DNA of 64,000 nucleotides from Sarcocystis neurona (GCA_000727475.1 KL647329.1:336211-400210), one strand, 5' to 3'. Numbered from the stretch's first letter, positions 13,601 through 24,440 are shown. Notes: generated from the letters alone by a model not told the origin. A program made the numbers and translations.

Positions 13601-16600
13601 CGCTACAGAAGGCCAAGAGAGAGAGAGACAGAGAGCGACAGAGGGAGACAGCGACAGCATCAAGGTGCCATTGGCTTCTGCAGGAAATGACGACAGGCGG
13701 AGACAGAGGGGATGAACAAAAGCGCGCCCCGTCCCTGCGGAAGTTTATAGAGAGGGAGAGGGGCAGCCTCAGCATCTGCCGGGAGCGTTCTACGCGTTCT
13801 GCCCCCACTTCTTCGTATATATTTGCGCCTACGTGGCACACAGATTTTTTCCACGTGAGGTGGTAGTAGACCATAGAAATTGGTGGCTCTCTGGCTTACT
13901 AAAGAAGACTCAAGGAGACGTGTGGGGAAGAAGAGAATGGGAGACACAGAGAGAGACAGACACGGAGACAGAAAAAGAAATTTTGTTTGCGCATGGGACT
14001 ACAGCGAGACGCGCACGTGTCAGTCTCATTTCGCGGCGTGTGGAGTTGTGGGGAACTGCTTCGACGTCAACGTCAACATATATGTATGAGGCGGACAATA
14101 CTAACAAATGTGTTTATCCATACTATATACACATGTGTACACATGTTCGTCAAAATCAATATATGCGTTTACATATGTCCCTCTTCCTCTACTAATCAAG
14201 AATATAGAGTACCATCAACATGCAAATGCCAAGACACATATGTAGACATGTATGTATATGTGGCGGTGAATATCAATAAATGTGCTTACATACGGTATGC
14301 ATATGTATACATGCTCGCCAAGACCAATAGACGCGTTTGCATATGTTCCTCTTCCTCCGCCATCGCAAACGGTTTCTGGCGCCCACAATAGAAACCCACG
14401 CGTCAATACATATATATGGGCGTCAACGTCATTATATGGATTTACACAAGCCCAGACGTCAGCATACATCTGCATATATACATATATTTATACGTATATA
14501 TATATGTGTGTATCTATATGTAGATGTATACAGGCGTCAATGTGAGCACGTGCATTTGCAAAAACTCAAACATCAATATAAATACATATATATACATATA
14601 TGTGTGTATATATAGAAGTATATATACATGGTTATGTATGTATCTATATAGGCGTTAAAGCAATTATATGGATGTACAAAAACCCAAACGTCAATATACA
14701 TATATATATCTATGTGCACATATATATATACATGTGTTTATATGATAGGAGCGCCAACGTCGCTATATACATTCTGTATGCAATTTTGTAGCAGTCTTCA
14801 GCCCTCTATTGAAAGTATAGAATGGCGGACACATTTCTGGATAAGGACAAAGTCTCTGCAGCAGGCCTGTGGCTGCAGAAAGAGACAGACGAAGACAGAG
14901 AGAGAGACAGACCCTTTCACGTGTGCGTACGTGTGTGTCTGCAGAGACAGACGAGGAGAAGCGGTGAAACAGACACAGAGAAAATTCATGAAAAAAAGGA
15001 GGACAGACTTCCAAAGCAGTTAAATGTATCGTCAGGGGTCGTCGGGGCTCGCGCGGCGACCGGGTGGTTCCGTCTCCGTCTCCGTCTCTCTCTTCGTTTC
15101 TCTATGTCTCTCTCTTTCTGTCTCTGTCCTTCTCGTTTGTTTCTCTGTCTCGCTCTTCTCCCGTCTCCCTCTCTTCTCCCGTCTCTCTTTTCCCCGTCTC
15201 TCGTTTCCCTGTCCCCCCTCTCCCGCCTCTCTTTTCCTGTCTCTCTTTTCCCCGTCTCTCTCTTCTCCCGTCTCCCTCGTTTCCCCGTCTGCCTCTTTTC
15301 CCCGTCTCTCTCTCTCCGTCTGTTCCCCCCTCTCTTCTTCTCTGCCACTTTGCACATCGCCTGAGTTTGTGGCCCGCTCTCTTCTCATTGGCGAGTCGTC
15401 GCAGGCACTTTCGGTCATTCTCTTCTGTCTTTGCACTTCTTCCCTTTTCACCCGTCCTTCTGTCCCTTTCTCTCTCTGTCGCTCCTCGTTATTATCCCTC
15501 CTCTTCTCTCACTACGCAGGCGTACCTATATACACATGTAGACAAATCGACACACACGTGTATACATGTACACATACATACATATACATATATATATATA
15601 TATGATTCACTACACAAGAATGTGTATCTACGTTTATGTATATGAAGTTCCTACATACATATACCTGTATACATATATACATATATGTATGTAAGGCGAT
15701 GTATTTATCACACAAAGGTGTACACCTATGTACATGTATACAGAGTTCATACATACTTTCACGTGTATATATATATATAACGTGACGCATCTACCACAGA
15801 CAGATGTGTGTATGTATATAGAGCTGATACATACGTACACGTATGTATACATATATATATATATATATAGAAACACACAGAAAGCGAAAGCGATGCATCT
15901 TCTAGACAATGATATACACCTATGTACATATACACAGTTGCTACCTACATGTACATATATATCTACATATTTACGTATGTATAAGGCGACGCGTTTACTA
16001 CCAAACGACATATATAATGATGTACATGTATGTAGAGATGGAGGCCCCAGTTCTGGGGGCCCCGCAGATACGCCTCAGGCCGTCTCTGTGTATCTCGGGT
16101 GGGCGCATGCATTGCCTTGCGTCTGTGAACGACTCCGTCTTCTTTAAAGATTGGCACGCACATTTCGGCACGCAGCACGTCTTGCGCAGGGATTACCTGG
16201 GGAAGAAGAAGGTCGTAGAAATGAGTATCGCCGCAGGAGAAGTACGTGAGAGACAGCAAAAAATTGACAGCTGCCTTCACCTGCAGCTGCTGCAGCAGCT
16301 CTGCGACCCAATCGCAATGTCACCACATACCTCCGCAGGACAGATAGTCAAGTGCCTCAAAAGATACGCCAATGCAGGCATTTCGTACGGAAAAAAGACA
16401 CGCATGTTCTCCAATAAACGCATATTCACCCATACGAATATATGCAAATAGACATATAGATACGTGTGTGTGTGTGTTTCCACAGTCAAGCATACGTTCT
16501 TCTAGATACACGTGTGTACACATACATATGTAAAGAGAGATGCATATATATGTATATACACACGTGTGTGTATGTCTACTAAACTCGGATAAGCATACAA

Positions 16601-19600
16601 ACCCACAAAGAGACACGAAGACAAAAGTGTACTTGTGTACAAACATGGGTGCGTTTACATCTAGAGAGAGCAAATACAGAGCACACCACGAGATATGGAC
16701 TCGTACACAAATACACGTGTAAGCATACCAAAAAATGCATGTATACATATATATATGACTACGCATTCGTGTATATATACATATATATATATATATATAG
16801 ACAGATTACATATACGATTATATACCTATATATATATACACACGATATACGACTGTATATATATATATGTAGGTGTACGAATAGACTCAGACACACATGT
16901 ACTTGTGAGAGAAATGACTCGGTAAGGTGTTTCTTTCTACTCCACAGAGGACAAGAGAACTTCGTTTCTAAGCATATACGCATATAGATACATATATGCA
17001 TGTAACTATAGGCATACATATATATATATGTATGCATATATACATGCAAATAGGTGTGGCTATACACACAAAGGGCACAGACTTTTCTACGGAAAAAAGG
17101 ATGCCAAGTGAAAGAGTTGAAACGTCTTCATGGCGCTTCTTCGTGGCAACGTATCTGCACATGCGCCTAGACACACTCGTTCTCAGCGCACACACATGCA
17201 CATATATATACATTGCCTACAAAATAGATATATGTATAGCCCTTCGTATATACGGATGTATACATGTCAATGGAGACATCGCTTCGATTCGACATCCATG
17301 TACATCCCTAATGCAAACACATATATACATGTATATGTGTGTACTTGTACGCGAACGAAGTGAAGGTCTGCATATACATACAGCGGAATTTTCGGGTGTA
17401 TACGCATTTGTTTGTCTACGCACAGATTTGTCTTCTCCCGTAATTACCCTCTGCTGACGGTAGGGCCAGCCACAAAAAAGGACGTGACGCATGAGAATCC
17501 ACGCCGCCAACCTCGCAGTCTACTAGTACATGCACGTATATATACATAAGCCTACATGTATATATGTATATATGTGTATGCCTATGTGTAGGCAGAGAAG
17601 GAAAGTACAAGGACCTTACCGTGAGGTGGTATGGCTGCGAGAAGATGAAGAGATGCTTCAACAATTCGCTGGTCCCAGATATCGAGCCGGTACATGTTAT
17701 AAATAACATCTGCTGCCTCTCTTGGTGTGGGGAGTAGGTGTCGCTTCACGCTTGTGGGGCTGCCGTGCGCCTCGCTGGCCTTTTCTTTGCTGCGCTTGCT
17801 GCTCTCTGACGGCGTTCGACTTTGCCTGGCGCTGGTGCCACCCCAGCCACTGCCGCTGCCCTTTGCACAGAGGCCACTGCCACTGCTGCGGCCTCCTGTC
17901 GCGTCGCTGCCGCTGCCACCGCTGCTGCTGGTTTCAGCGGCGCTCCGCTTCTCCACCTTGCTGCCGTGGCTGCTGAGGCTGCTGTTGCTGCTGTTTCTGT
18001 CGCTGCTGGTTTCTCGGGTGCTGCTGGTCATTCCGCTGCTGCTGCTGGTGCTGCCGGTTTGCAACAGCCGGCGCCAGAGAAGGAGTGCAGCAGCGATCGT
18101 ACTTTTATCCCTGGCATTTAGTCTTGCAAGCGACCGCAGTAGCGTCGACAAATCAGCAGGACTTAACTGGCCTGCTGATTCCGCTACTCCCGTTGGTACT
18201 GCTTCGACATTTTTCCCTGATCTGCTCATCCCTGCTGCGTCTGTTGGCCGTCTTTCTCCTGCTGAGGATGCGCCTCCTCTTGGTGCTGCCGCGTCTGCCG
18301 TCGCTGCTGCTCTTGCGGCTGCTGCGGACCACCCTGCCGCTCTCTTCTCTGCGAGTTCTGATGGCGACGGTGCTGCTGCTGCTGTTGCTGCTCCTGAGGC
18401 GCTCGCTGGTTCTGGAGGACCTTCTGGTGCCCGATCCTCTCCCACTGGCGCTGCTGTTGCTCCTGACTCTTCCTGCAGCAGCAGCAGCGGGGGAAGTCGC
18501 TGCAGCAGGCGTTTCATCAAGATGCGCGGGTACAGCTTGGCAGCAGCGCAGCTCCGGAGAACGCTGAGTATCTCCTTTAACGAGAGAGCTCCTCTGTCTT
18601 CCCCTTCAATTTCCTCTTTCTTCTTCCCTTTGTCCCACTCCGTTTGACCAGCCCCTAGGTCCCTCGTTTCCTCCGACTTCTTCTTCTTCTGTCTCTGGTC
18701 CCTCTTCACTCCCCTCTCCGCCCACGTGCTATCAGGTGGGGATGCCGCAAGGGCATCGGTGAGCGACAGCAGCAACGGGTGGAAGTTTCCGCTGTCGAGA
18801 TGAGAATAACAATGCAGGAGACATACGATTTCTCTCGCTGAAAAAAAGCCGTTCCCGCTGCTGCTCCTGCCCTTGCTGGAGCTCCACTCCAGACCCGTTG
18901 TAGCCAGTACACTGGGGGGGCTGCTGCCAGTGTCCCTCCGGCTGATGCTGCTTCTGCTGCTTTTTCTGCTGCTGTTGCAGCCGCCCGAGTTACTGTTGCT
19001 GTTTGCCTGGCCGCCGCGTCTGCGGTTGCTGGCGATCCTACTGCTGTTGTCGCTGCTGCTGTCGGCGCTGCTGCTGCTCTCCTTGGGGGGAGGGAAGCAG
19101 CTCTGCAGCAGAGCGGCCGCAGCAGACAGCAGCGCGACGTGCTTCACCCGCAGCTCTGCTAGCAGCAGCAGCAAGTTCACCAGCGCAGCAGGAGACAGCG
19201 TCTCCAGCACCGCAGGAGCTGCCAAACGACAGCAGAGACACCGCAGCAAATGCTCGTAGGCTGCTTCTTCCCGCTGCTGCTCTGACCCTGCTATCCACTG
19301 GCTTCCTCCCCTCCGACTCACCAACGCTGGAGCTGCTATTGCTTCTGGGGGCGCCCAACCTGCTGCTGCCTCAAGTTTTGTTGCTGCTGACGCGTCGCGT
19401 GCTGCTGCTGTTTCTCCTCTTGCTGTCGCTTCTGCTGCTGTTGTCGCGTCCCCATCTTCTGCTGACGCTTGTGCTCCTCCTCTGCCTCTTTCTGCTGCTG
19501 GTGCTGCTGCCTCTCCTGCGTCTCCTGATGTTCCGGCTGCTTCTTCGACTGCTCCTTCTCCACGTCTCACCGCTGCGGCGCCGGGTGCTCCTGCTGTGTG

Positions 19601-22600
19601 CAGCTGCATCGAAGACGATCGACGAGCAAACGCAGCAGCTGCTGCTGCCGCCTTAGACAGCGCGCTTCTCTTCTCCACAAGAAATGCAAGGAAGTGGAGA
19701 ATTTCTGTTGCTGAAGCAGTATTAGCAGCAGCGCGTCTTCCCACACAGCTGCGAGCGGACACGTAAAAATAGAGGGTTCGAAAAAACGCAGAACAGCTGC
19801 AGAGAAGTGCAGTCCGTCTTGCGCCTACCACCCCGACGATGCTGCTCCGGCCTGCACTGCTGCTGCTGCTGCTCTCTTTACGCGTGCTGGTGCTGCCTTC
19901 GCTGCAGCTGCTGCTGCCGCTGCATCCGCTACTGCTGTTGTTGCATGCGGCGTCGCTGCAGCTGCGGGCGCTGCACCGCGTGATCGAGGCGGTGCTATTT
20001 GTACTGTCGAGGCTAGTGGCACGAGCATCCCACCGACTATCTGCAGCAGCAGCAGCGTCGGGAGAACAAGAGGCAACAGCAGCTGTAGCAGAGGAGGAGA
20101 GAAGAGCGGCAGCGGCAGCGTCGGGAGAGCAAGAGGCAGCAGCAGAGGGGAAGCGAACAGCGGCAGCAGCAGCGTCGGGAGAAGAGGAGGCAGGAACAGC
20201 AGGGGACGGAACAGCAGCAGCAACAGCGGATGGAGGAGGAGCAGCTGCAGGAGCAGCTGCGAGAGAGGTCGTAGCAGCAGGTCGAGAAGAGATGGAAGCA
20301 GCAGCCGTCGGGAAACGAAGAGGATCGGCTGCAGTCGAAGCAGTGGTCGAACAAGCGCCAGCTGCAACCTGTGTAAAAGAAGAAGAGGTATGCGTTTCAG
20401 AGAGGGCAGCAGCGACAGCAGCAGCAGCAGGAGGCAAGGAAGAAGGCGCATCTGCGGCAGTTCCGCACTGCGTCGGCAGCAGCACGGGAGGTGCATGCGG
20501 CGCCGCGACCGGAGAATTTACTTCTGCGAATTCCGTTCCCACCTTAGGCGCTACTGTTGCCAGTGCTGTTACTTCTCTTGGTGCTGCTGCTGTTGCTGTT
20601 ACTGCCTCTGCTGTCGCTGCTGCTGTTGCTGCCGCTGCAGTTGGCATCACTTCTGCCGCTGTGTTTTCTGCCGCTGTCGCAGGAGGAAGAAGAGAGCAGC
20701 GACAACTGATATGGAGGACAACACGCGCGGCTTCGATCACGCCCATTATCTTGCCGGGCAGCAAAGGCAGCAGCACTTCTGTTCTCTGGACTAGCAGCCG
20801 CAGCAGCAGCAAGTGACGCTCTTGCAGCAACAGGAGCAGCAACGGCAGCCTCTGCTCCTGCACGTGCTGCTCATTCTTCTCTCCTTTCTCCTCCTGTTCC
20901 TTCTCCCTATCTTCCCTCTTATTCTTTTTTGCGTTGCTCGTCCCCAGCAGTCGCCCATCGTCAGCCTTCCGCGCAGCAGCAGCAACGGCAGACCGTTCTT
21001 CTCCTTCATCTGCTTCTTCAGCATCAGCAGTTGCAGGACGCCTGCAAACAAGAGCAGCAGAGCTCCCATAGTCTCCCGGCAAAATATGGCGACAAGGAGG
21101 AGCCGCTGCGGCTGCTGCGGCTGCTGCGGTCGCCGCACGCCTGCTGCTGTGCTGCTTCGCATGCAGCCGCTGCCCTACGGAGCGTTCTTGAGGAAGCAGC
21201 AGCAGGTTTTCTTTTGAGTAGAGAGCAAGCAGCAGCAAAACCTGCGCAGGCAAGAAGATTTCTACGTTTTCGAGCATGTAATTTATGTCGGTGAGCAGCT
21301 CTTCTATGCAAGTGTACAGACACCACACGCGCTCACCAGCAGCAACAGCAACTTCACTTGCATCCGTCCCCAAACCATACACGTGACACACAAATGATCC
21401 TGCTGCCGCTTCCCTTGCTCTCTCTTCTTCTCTGCCTCCTTCTGCCACACATGGTGCTGCTGCCTCCCCCGCTTCTACTGCTGTTTCTTCTACTGCCCCA
21501 ACATCTGCCTCCCCTGCTGCTGCTGCTACTGTCTTCTCTTCAGCTGCTGCGGTTTCCGCCGCTGCACTTGTTTGTCCCTTCCTTCCCGCTTCTGCGGCCT
21601 GCTGCAGCCGCTCCTGCCGCTGCAGCAACTGCTGCCTCCCGCACTCCTGTAGCGGCGACTCGTGCAGTGGATCCTGCTGCCGCTGCTCTTGCAGCTGTTC
21701 CATGCGTAGCATGAGCTTGCGAGTCAACTCTGTTGCTGCCGCTCGACGGCGGGAGTCATCCAGCGCAGCAGGACGTGGACGGTTCTCCTTGCCTGAGGCT
21801 GTGGAGGCCTCTCTGCTACCCGTCAACTGCGCAGAAGCCCCCGCCGCTGCAGCGGCAACAGCAGCAGTGGAAGCAAAAGGAGTGGCAGCAGAAGAGGGAA
21901 AAGCGAACGAGCGGAAGAAAGCAGCCTTCCAAGAAGCAGCAGCGTGAGCAGCAGCAGCAGAGAAGGAGGAGAAGAAGGCAGCAGCAACAGCGCGCGCAGC
22001 AGCGGGAGCTGCTGACGAAGAAGCACCGGCAAGCGCAGGCGCAGCAACAGCAGCAGCAGCACTGGCAACAGGCGGCACTGCCGTCCCATTAGTTGAAGCG
22101 GCAAAACGGCGTGGAGGGAGAGAAAGAGGAACAGGAGGAGGTGGGGTAGCAACAGCGGCAGCAGCAGCGGAAGCTGGAGCAGCAACTGGTCTGTTGCACC
22201 GTGATGGGTACGGCAGAGAAAGGCACTCCACAGGTGCAGCAGACGAAGAAGGTTGGGTAAATCCTACCAACACACGCCGGCAGTGTTTTACTTCAGGCAT
22301 GCTTCTCTTGGCTTCTGCTTCCCTGAAATACGGAAGAGAGGTCGACGTCGGAGAAGGATCAAAGCGGGAAGCAAACGAAGAGGAAGAGAAAGAAGAACGA
22401 GAAACAAATTTACTTCCATTTTGAAGGCGCGACATCTGTCCTTCCAGTGTTGATGTCGCTGCTACCGTCGCTGCTGCTGCTACCGTCGCTGCTGCTGCTC
22501 CCCTCCTTTCTCTTATTGTTCTTTTCCATCCTGTTGATCGACGTCCCCCTCCGCCTGATGGCGCTGCTGCTGCTGCTGCCAGTGGTAGTCGGCTCCTTGG

Positions 22601-24440
22601 TGGTGCCGCTGTCCGAGGAGCTACTGGGGCGTGGCATGCAACTGCTGGCATGTTCGGTGCCGCTGTCAGGCTTGCGGCTGCTGCTGCTGCACGTGTCTCT
22701 CTTGATGCCGCTGCTGCTGCTGCGTGTGTTGCTGCCGCTGTGAACCGCCCTCCCAAAAATTGTGAGAGGGCTGCCGCAAAGTCTTTTCCTCTGCTTTGTT
22801 TTGCTCTTGAGGTCGTCTTCGCTCCTGTTGCTGCTGCTGAAAGGATTGCTGCTGCTGCTTTTCTTGATCGGCTACCTGCTGTTGCTGTCCAAGACCTTGC
22901 TGCTTTTCCTCCTGATAGACGTGCTGCTGTCCATCGCGTTGTTGGTGCTGCGCTTGACTGAATCCCCGCAGCTGCTGCCAATCGCGTTGTCGTAGCTGCT
23001 GCTGCCGGGCAGGGGACTGCTGCCGTAGCCGCACCCCTTCCCGAGCATACAGAGTCCGCTACCGGACTGAAGGTCCTTGTTGCTGCTCCCCTTCCTGCTG
23101 CTGCAGCGGCTGGTGCCTTTCTTGCCGATGCTGCGGCTCGTGTCACCCCAGCAAAACAGGGGTTCCCTTCTCCCGCTGCAACCGCCTCTGTTGCCGCTGA
23201 TGCTGTTTTTCCCGTTCTTCCTCTTTTTGTCCCCCTTGAAGATGCCTCTGCTGCTGCTGCTACACCTGCTGCTGCTGCTGTTTTTGCTGCTGCTGCAGTC
23301 TTCGCTGATGTTAGCGCGGAGAAGGTGGTCTTCGCCTGTGCCGCTATTGTTCTCACTGCTACTGCCGCGGCTGCTGTTGAATATCGCACATGGGTGGACG
23401 CTGCTACGAAAAGCAGCAGCTTCTGTGGGATCTCCGGAGAAGCTGCTCACGCGGCGCTGCCACGTCCTTTGCGAAATGCTCCGCTGCTGCAGTCCTCACG
23501 GGTGCTTCTGCTGCTGCTGCTGTAGAGGCTCTTGCAGCTGCTGCTGTTCCTACTGTCGCTGCAGGTGCTGCTGCTACGTTGCTGCTGCTACGTTGCTGCT
23601 GCTACTGCTGTTATTGCTGATGCTGCTGTTACCATTGCTGCTACTGCTGATGCGCCTGTCGCTATTGCGGCTATTGCTGCTGCTGCCCTCGCTATTCTTA
23701 CATTGCTCTTGGTACTGCTGCTATTAGCTGCCGCTGCCCTGGCTACTGCTACGTTGCCCTTGCTATTGCTGCTGTTGCTGTCCCGCTGCTCTTTCAGCTA
23801 CTACGTTGCTGCTGTGGGTGCTGCTATTGCTAGTGTTGCTGTCACTAGTACTGGTATTGTTAATGCTGCTGCTGCCGCCGCTCCTGCTGCCGCTCTTGCT
23901 GCCGCTCCTGCTGCTACTGCTGATGTTGTTACTGTTGCTGTCTCTGTTACTGCCGCGGCCTTCGCTGGTTTACCTGCTCCACGTCTAGTGGTCTTGCGGC
24001 TTCGCTGTTCCGCTGAAGTTTTACTCCCTCCTGCTGCTGCTGGGGCGGTTGCTGAATCCCCTGCTGCCGTCTTTCTGTGGACGCAGCGCAAGAAGAAGAA
24101 GGAAAGCGCAGAGGATGAACGCAGCCGCTTTCGCTGCTGTTGCTTCTCCTGCCGCGCAAACGACGTGCGCCTGGCGGGCGCCGTCTGCACTGCTGCAGCA
24201 GCAAGCGATGACGGGCAGTGTTGCTGCTTCCTCATCTGCAACCCAAAATAGGTGTGCTGCTCTCCCTGCAGTTGGTGTTGCTACTTTTTCTGCTCGTGTT
24301 GTCGTGGCTGCTGGGGCTCCTATTTTGGTGTGGCTGCTGCTGCTGTTCTGCTGATGTTCCCCCTGCGCTGCAGCTGTTCCTGGAGTTGTCGCTGACGCTG
24401 CGGGTATTGCTATTGCTGTTGCTGCTGCTGCTGGCGTCAT
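1563..24440 (-). CDS. RAP-domain protein with HPR/FASTK-like helical repeats (multi-exon gene, about 23 kb)
   Basis: One minus-strand gene is inferred from a 5.8-kb exon with repeated helical hairpins and a split RAP domain downstream. The RAP domain was read from exons at 8012-7874, 6857-6782, 4042-3999, 1788-1713 and 1671-1563. Their phases join without conflict, giving EVDGPQHFYRD, then SSKLKHRLLSKL, then GFKVVHVPYFDW and a stop. The first two and the last of these match the RAP family pattern (EVDGP.HF, then LK.R.L...G, then V..VP...W). In apicomplexans RAP proteins bind RNA and several act in the mitochondrion on fragmented rRNA, so organellar RNA binding is the inferred role. The protein is unusually long and alanine-rich. 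Introns hold satellites, purine tracts and CAG/CTG tracts. Exons between 16.2 and 8.0 kb are incompletely resolved, and the start is uncertain. That the two ends belong to one gene is inferred from same strand, matching repeat class and no competing stop or start. Confidence 0.6.
1713..1788 (-). CDS. RAP gene exon: second half of RAP domain
   Basis: A pyrimidine-rich acceptor (CTCGCATCTTCAG) and a GTAAGT donor bound 76 nt. The translation contains GFKVVHVPYFDWMKLSSE, the typical end of a RAP domain (hydrophobic beta strand, then a proline and an aromatic or tryptophan pair). Entry is in phase 1 and exit in phase 2, matching both neighbours. Confidence 0.8.
3340..3960. repeat. CTG-rich triplet tract inside a RAP-gene intron
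   Basis: The plus strand has interrupted CTG/CTC/TTG triplets with no single perfect period. Frames on both strands are open only because of the repeat. It lies in the intron between exons 3999-4042 and 1713-1788, so here the repeat is not coding. Confidence 0.7.
3999..4042 (-). CDS. RAP gene micro-exon (44 nt): middle of RAP domain
   Basis: This is a 44-nt exon between a GTTTGCTGCAG acceptor and a GTAAGA donor. It encodes TSSSKLKHRLLSKL, the helix between the two halves of a RAP domain. Its first base completes the TGG codon left open at 6782. Its last base opens the glycine codon completed at 1788. The exon abuts a long CTG-rich intronic tract. Confidence 0.8.
4080..4860. repeat. Degenerate tandem satellite, unit about 65-85 bp
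   Basis: The unit contains ATTACCA(A/G)TGT, a CA/TA stretch, then a core like GTTTATACACAAACGCTTGTA. This core recurs near 4145, 4210, 4290, 4370, 4550, 4645 and 4735. A larger duplication is also visible. The segment ending CCCAGCACACGG...AAAACGTC at about 4390-4485 recurs at about 4755-4850. Small frames over it are repeat shadows. Confidence 0.75.
5420..5645. repeat. CAG-rich triplet tract in an intron
   Basis: Interrupted CAG/GCA triplets lie on the plus strand. They fall between RAP exons 6782-6857 and 3999-4042, so they are best read as intronic. Confidence 0.65.
6782..6857 (-). CDS. RAP gene exon: EVDGPQHF motif
   Basis: The exon has 76 nt between a GCGGGTAG acceptor and a GTACGT donor. 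The translation HRLDTEGIVLEVDGPQHFYR carries the diagnostic RAP signature (hydrophobic, EVDGP, H-F). Entry phase 1 and exit phase 2 match the neighbouring exons. Confidence 0.85.
7874..8012 (-). CDS. RAP gene exon upstream of RAP domain
   Basis: The exon begins after TCCGCTGCTTCTCAG and ends before a GTACTC donor. It reads MQLGPYILDFVKPLSAAEA and continues open to LADPF. The GPY..DFV stretch commonly precedes the RAP signature in this family. It exits in phase 1 with G, which joins the AA of the next exon to give glutamate. Confidence 0.7.
9000..9185 (-). CDS. RAP gene, probable exon (downstream end uncertain)
   Basis: A good acceptor (CTCCGTTTGCAG) at 9186 opens a frame reading DAACVALFRKAHLQKRRSVF and on to ARQETALLGGSFASVC. 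It is open and protein-like. It enters in phase 1, matching the exon at 10818-10745. No convincing GT donor was found near its end, so the lower boundary is approximate. Confidence 0.4.
9590..10140. repeat. Polypurine tract with imperfect AGAAGAAAGAGTACT units
   Basis: The plus strand is almost all A and G, with recurrent GAAGAGTAC or AGAGTACC units of about 13-16 bp. On the minus strand it is an intronic polypyrimidine run. Confidence 0.65.
10240..10660. repeat. Second polypurine tract (GGAAGA-rich)
   Basis: About 420 bp on the plus strand is dominated by GGAAGAAGAGG-type motifs, more G-rich than the neighbouring tract. It is intronic with respect to the minus-strand gene. Confidence 0.65.
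10745..10818 (-). CDS. RAP gene, probable exon (74 nt)
   Basis: The exon lies between a strong acceptor (TTTTCTCGTTCTGTAG) and a CCGCAG/GTGCCA donor. The phase 2-to-1 frame reads ISAVHSMKEAVFLLQGNACE, an amphipathic stretch like one arm of a helical hairpin repeat. One other frame is also open, so frame choice rests on the phase of the next exon. Confidence 0.45.
11055..11256 (-). CDS. RAP gene, probable exon (202 nt)
   Basis: The exon lies between a CCAAATTTTCCAG acceptor and a GTATCT donor. The open frame includes RDLLLRIRSLLKEPEPVAAS and TARAIGYHSYAEVRFFLEK. It is helical and rich in leucine, as expected of the repeat region. It enters in phase 2 and exits in phase 0. Confidence 0.5.
12291..12307 (+). 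repeat. Run of 17 G
   Basis: An uninterrupted G17 homopolymer follows AGGAACGT. A shorter run of 11 G lies at 13513-13523. Both could form quadruplexes and both are prone to length error in sequencing. Confidence 0.9.
12330..12441 (-). CDS. RAP gene, possible exon (end uncertain)
   Basis: After a CTTTGCAAG acceptor, one frame reads RVEHLLPHFFECLNFCGAVD and continues KYLTYLATA. This resembles a helical hairpin. The entry phase matches the GTAGGG donor of exon 12658-12588. A second frame is also open and no clear donor was seen before the 17-G run, so the lower end is approximate. Confidence 0.35.
12588..12658 (-). CDS. RAP gene, probable exon (71 nt)
   Basis: The exon is bounded by ACGTTTGTTTGCAG and a GTAGGG donor. 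The frame reads LRVEEKLKVEAVTQLKIIEL, a clear amphipathic helix. It enters in phase 0 and exits in phase 2. Confidence 0.5.
14085..14790. repeat. Degenerate satellite, units of about 110-170 bp
   Basis: Two copies of a block ending CATATGTYCCTCTTCCTC lie near 14165-14190 and 14335-14360. They are followed by three or four shorter copies carrying GGCGTCAA...ATGGATTTACACAA and AAACGTCAATAT. The copies are diverged and mixed with TA runs. Confidence 0.65.
15065..15350 (+). repeat. Polypyrimidine tract with repeated CCCGTCTC units
   Basis: About 285 bp is near-pure C/T on the plus strand, built from TTTTCCCCGTCTCTC and TTCTCCCGTCTCCC variants. It has mirror-symmetric character and open frames in all three plus frames, which are compositional only. 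Confidence 0.75.
15600..16030. repeat. Degenerate satellite, about four units near 110 bp
   Basis: Units begin with a variant of GCGATGTATTTATCACACAAA (near 15694, 15783, 15890 and 15983) and continue GTACACCTATGTACATGTATA. They end in TA-rich DNA. The block sits just downstream, on the minus strand, of RAP exon 16197-16300. Confidence 0.7.
16197..16300 (-). CDS. RAP gene exon 3' of the large exon
   Basis: A GGGTCGCAG acceptor and a GTAATC donor bound 104 nt. The frame reads ELLQQLQVKAAVNFLLSLTY then FSCGDTHFYDLLLPQ. It completes the hairpin begun at the end of the large exon (RLDIWDQRIVEASLHLLA). The G left at 17620 and the AG at 16300 make a glutamate codon, so the 1.3-kb intron is phase-consistent. 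Confidence 0.7.
17620..23446 (-). CDS. RAP gene, 5.8-kb exon: alanine-rich region and helical hairpins
   Basis: The frame is open for over 1,900 codons down to a GTAAGG donor at 17619. There is no ATG near its 5' end, so it must be spliced to an upstream exon. The N-terminal half is dominated by alanine runs with Ser, Arg and Gln blocks. Helical hairpins typical of HPR/FASTK-RAP proteins lie near 21.2 kb (FLPAQVLLLLALYSK), 19.7 kb (ATEILHFLAFLVEKR), 19.2 kb (LSPAALVNLLLLLAEL), 18.8 kb (FSAREIVCLLHCYSHLD), 18.55 kb (LSLKEILSVLRSC), 18.15 kb (LSPADLSTLLRSLARLN) and 17.7 kb (REAADVIYNMYRLDIWD). They are separated by long Ser/Gly/Ala insertions. A leucine-run segment near 20.8-20.9 kb could be an unrecognised intron. 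Confidence 0.7.
24021..24440 (-). CDS. RAP gene, possible first exon
   Basis: An ATG at 24440 opens 139 codons beginning MTPAAAATAIAIPAASA and containing GRAAHLFWVADEEAATLPVI. The Ala/Ser/Thr-rich composition matches the large exon downstream. The frame stops at 24021, so part of it must be removed or joined by splicing if it belongs to the same gene. Other frames of the 23.45-24.44 kb triplet-repeat tract are also open, so the assignment is tentative. Confidence 0.35.
   Translation of the reverse strand: MTPAAAATAIAIPAASATTPGTAAAQGEHQQNSSSSHTKIGAPAATTTRAEKVATPTAGRAAHLFWVADEEAATLPVIACCCSSADGARQAHVVCAAGEATAAKAAAFILCAFLLLLALRPQKDGSRGFSNRPSSSRRE

Noticed and set aside
15024..15645. Plus-strand 193-codon Ser/Leu/Phe/Pro-rich frames with apparent membrane segments
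   Set aside because: All three frames are open because the DNA is a polypyrimidine tract.
17727..24251. Many long plus-strand frames rich in Leu, Cys and Ala
   Set aside because: They mirror the triplet-repeat exon of the RAP gene. They contain no domain and no consistent splice pattern.
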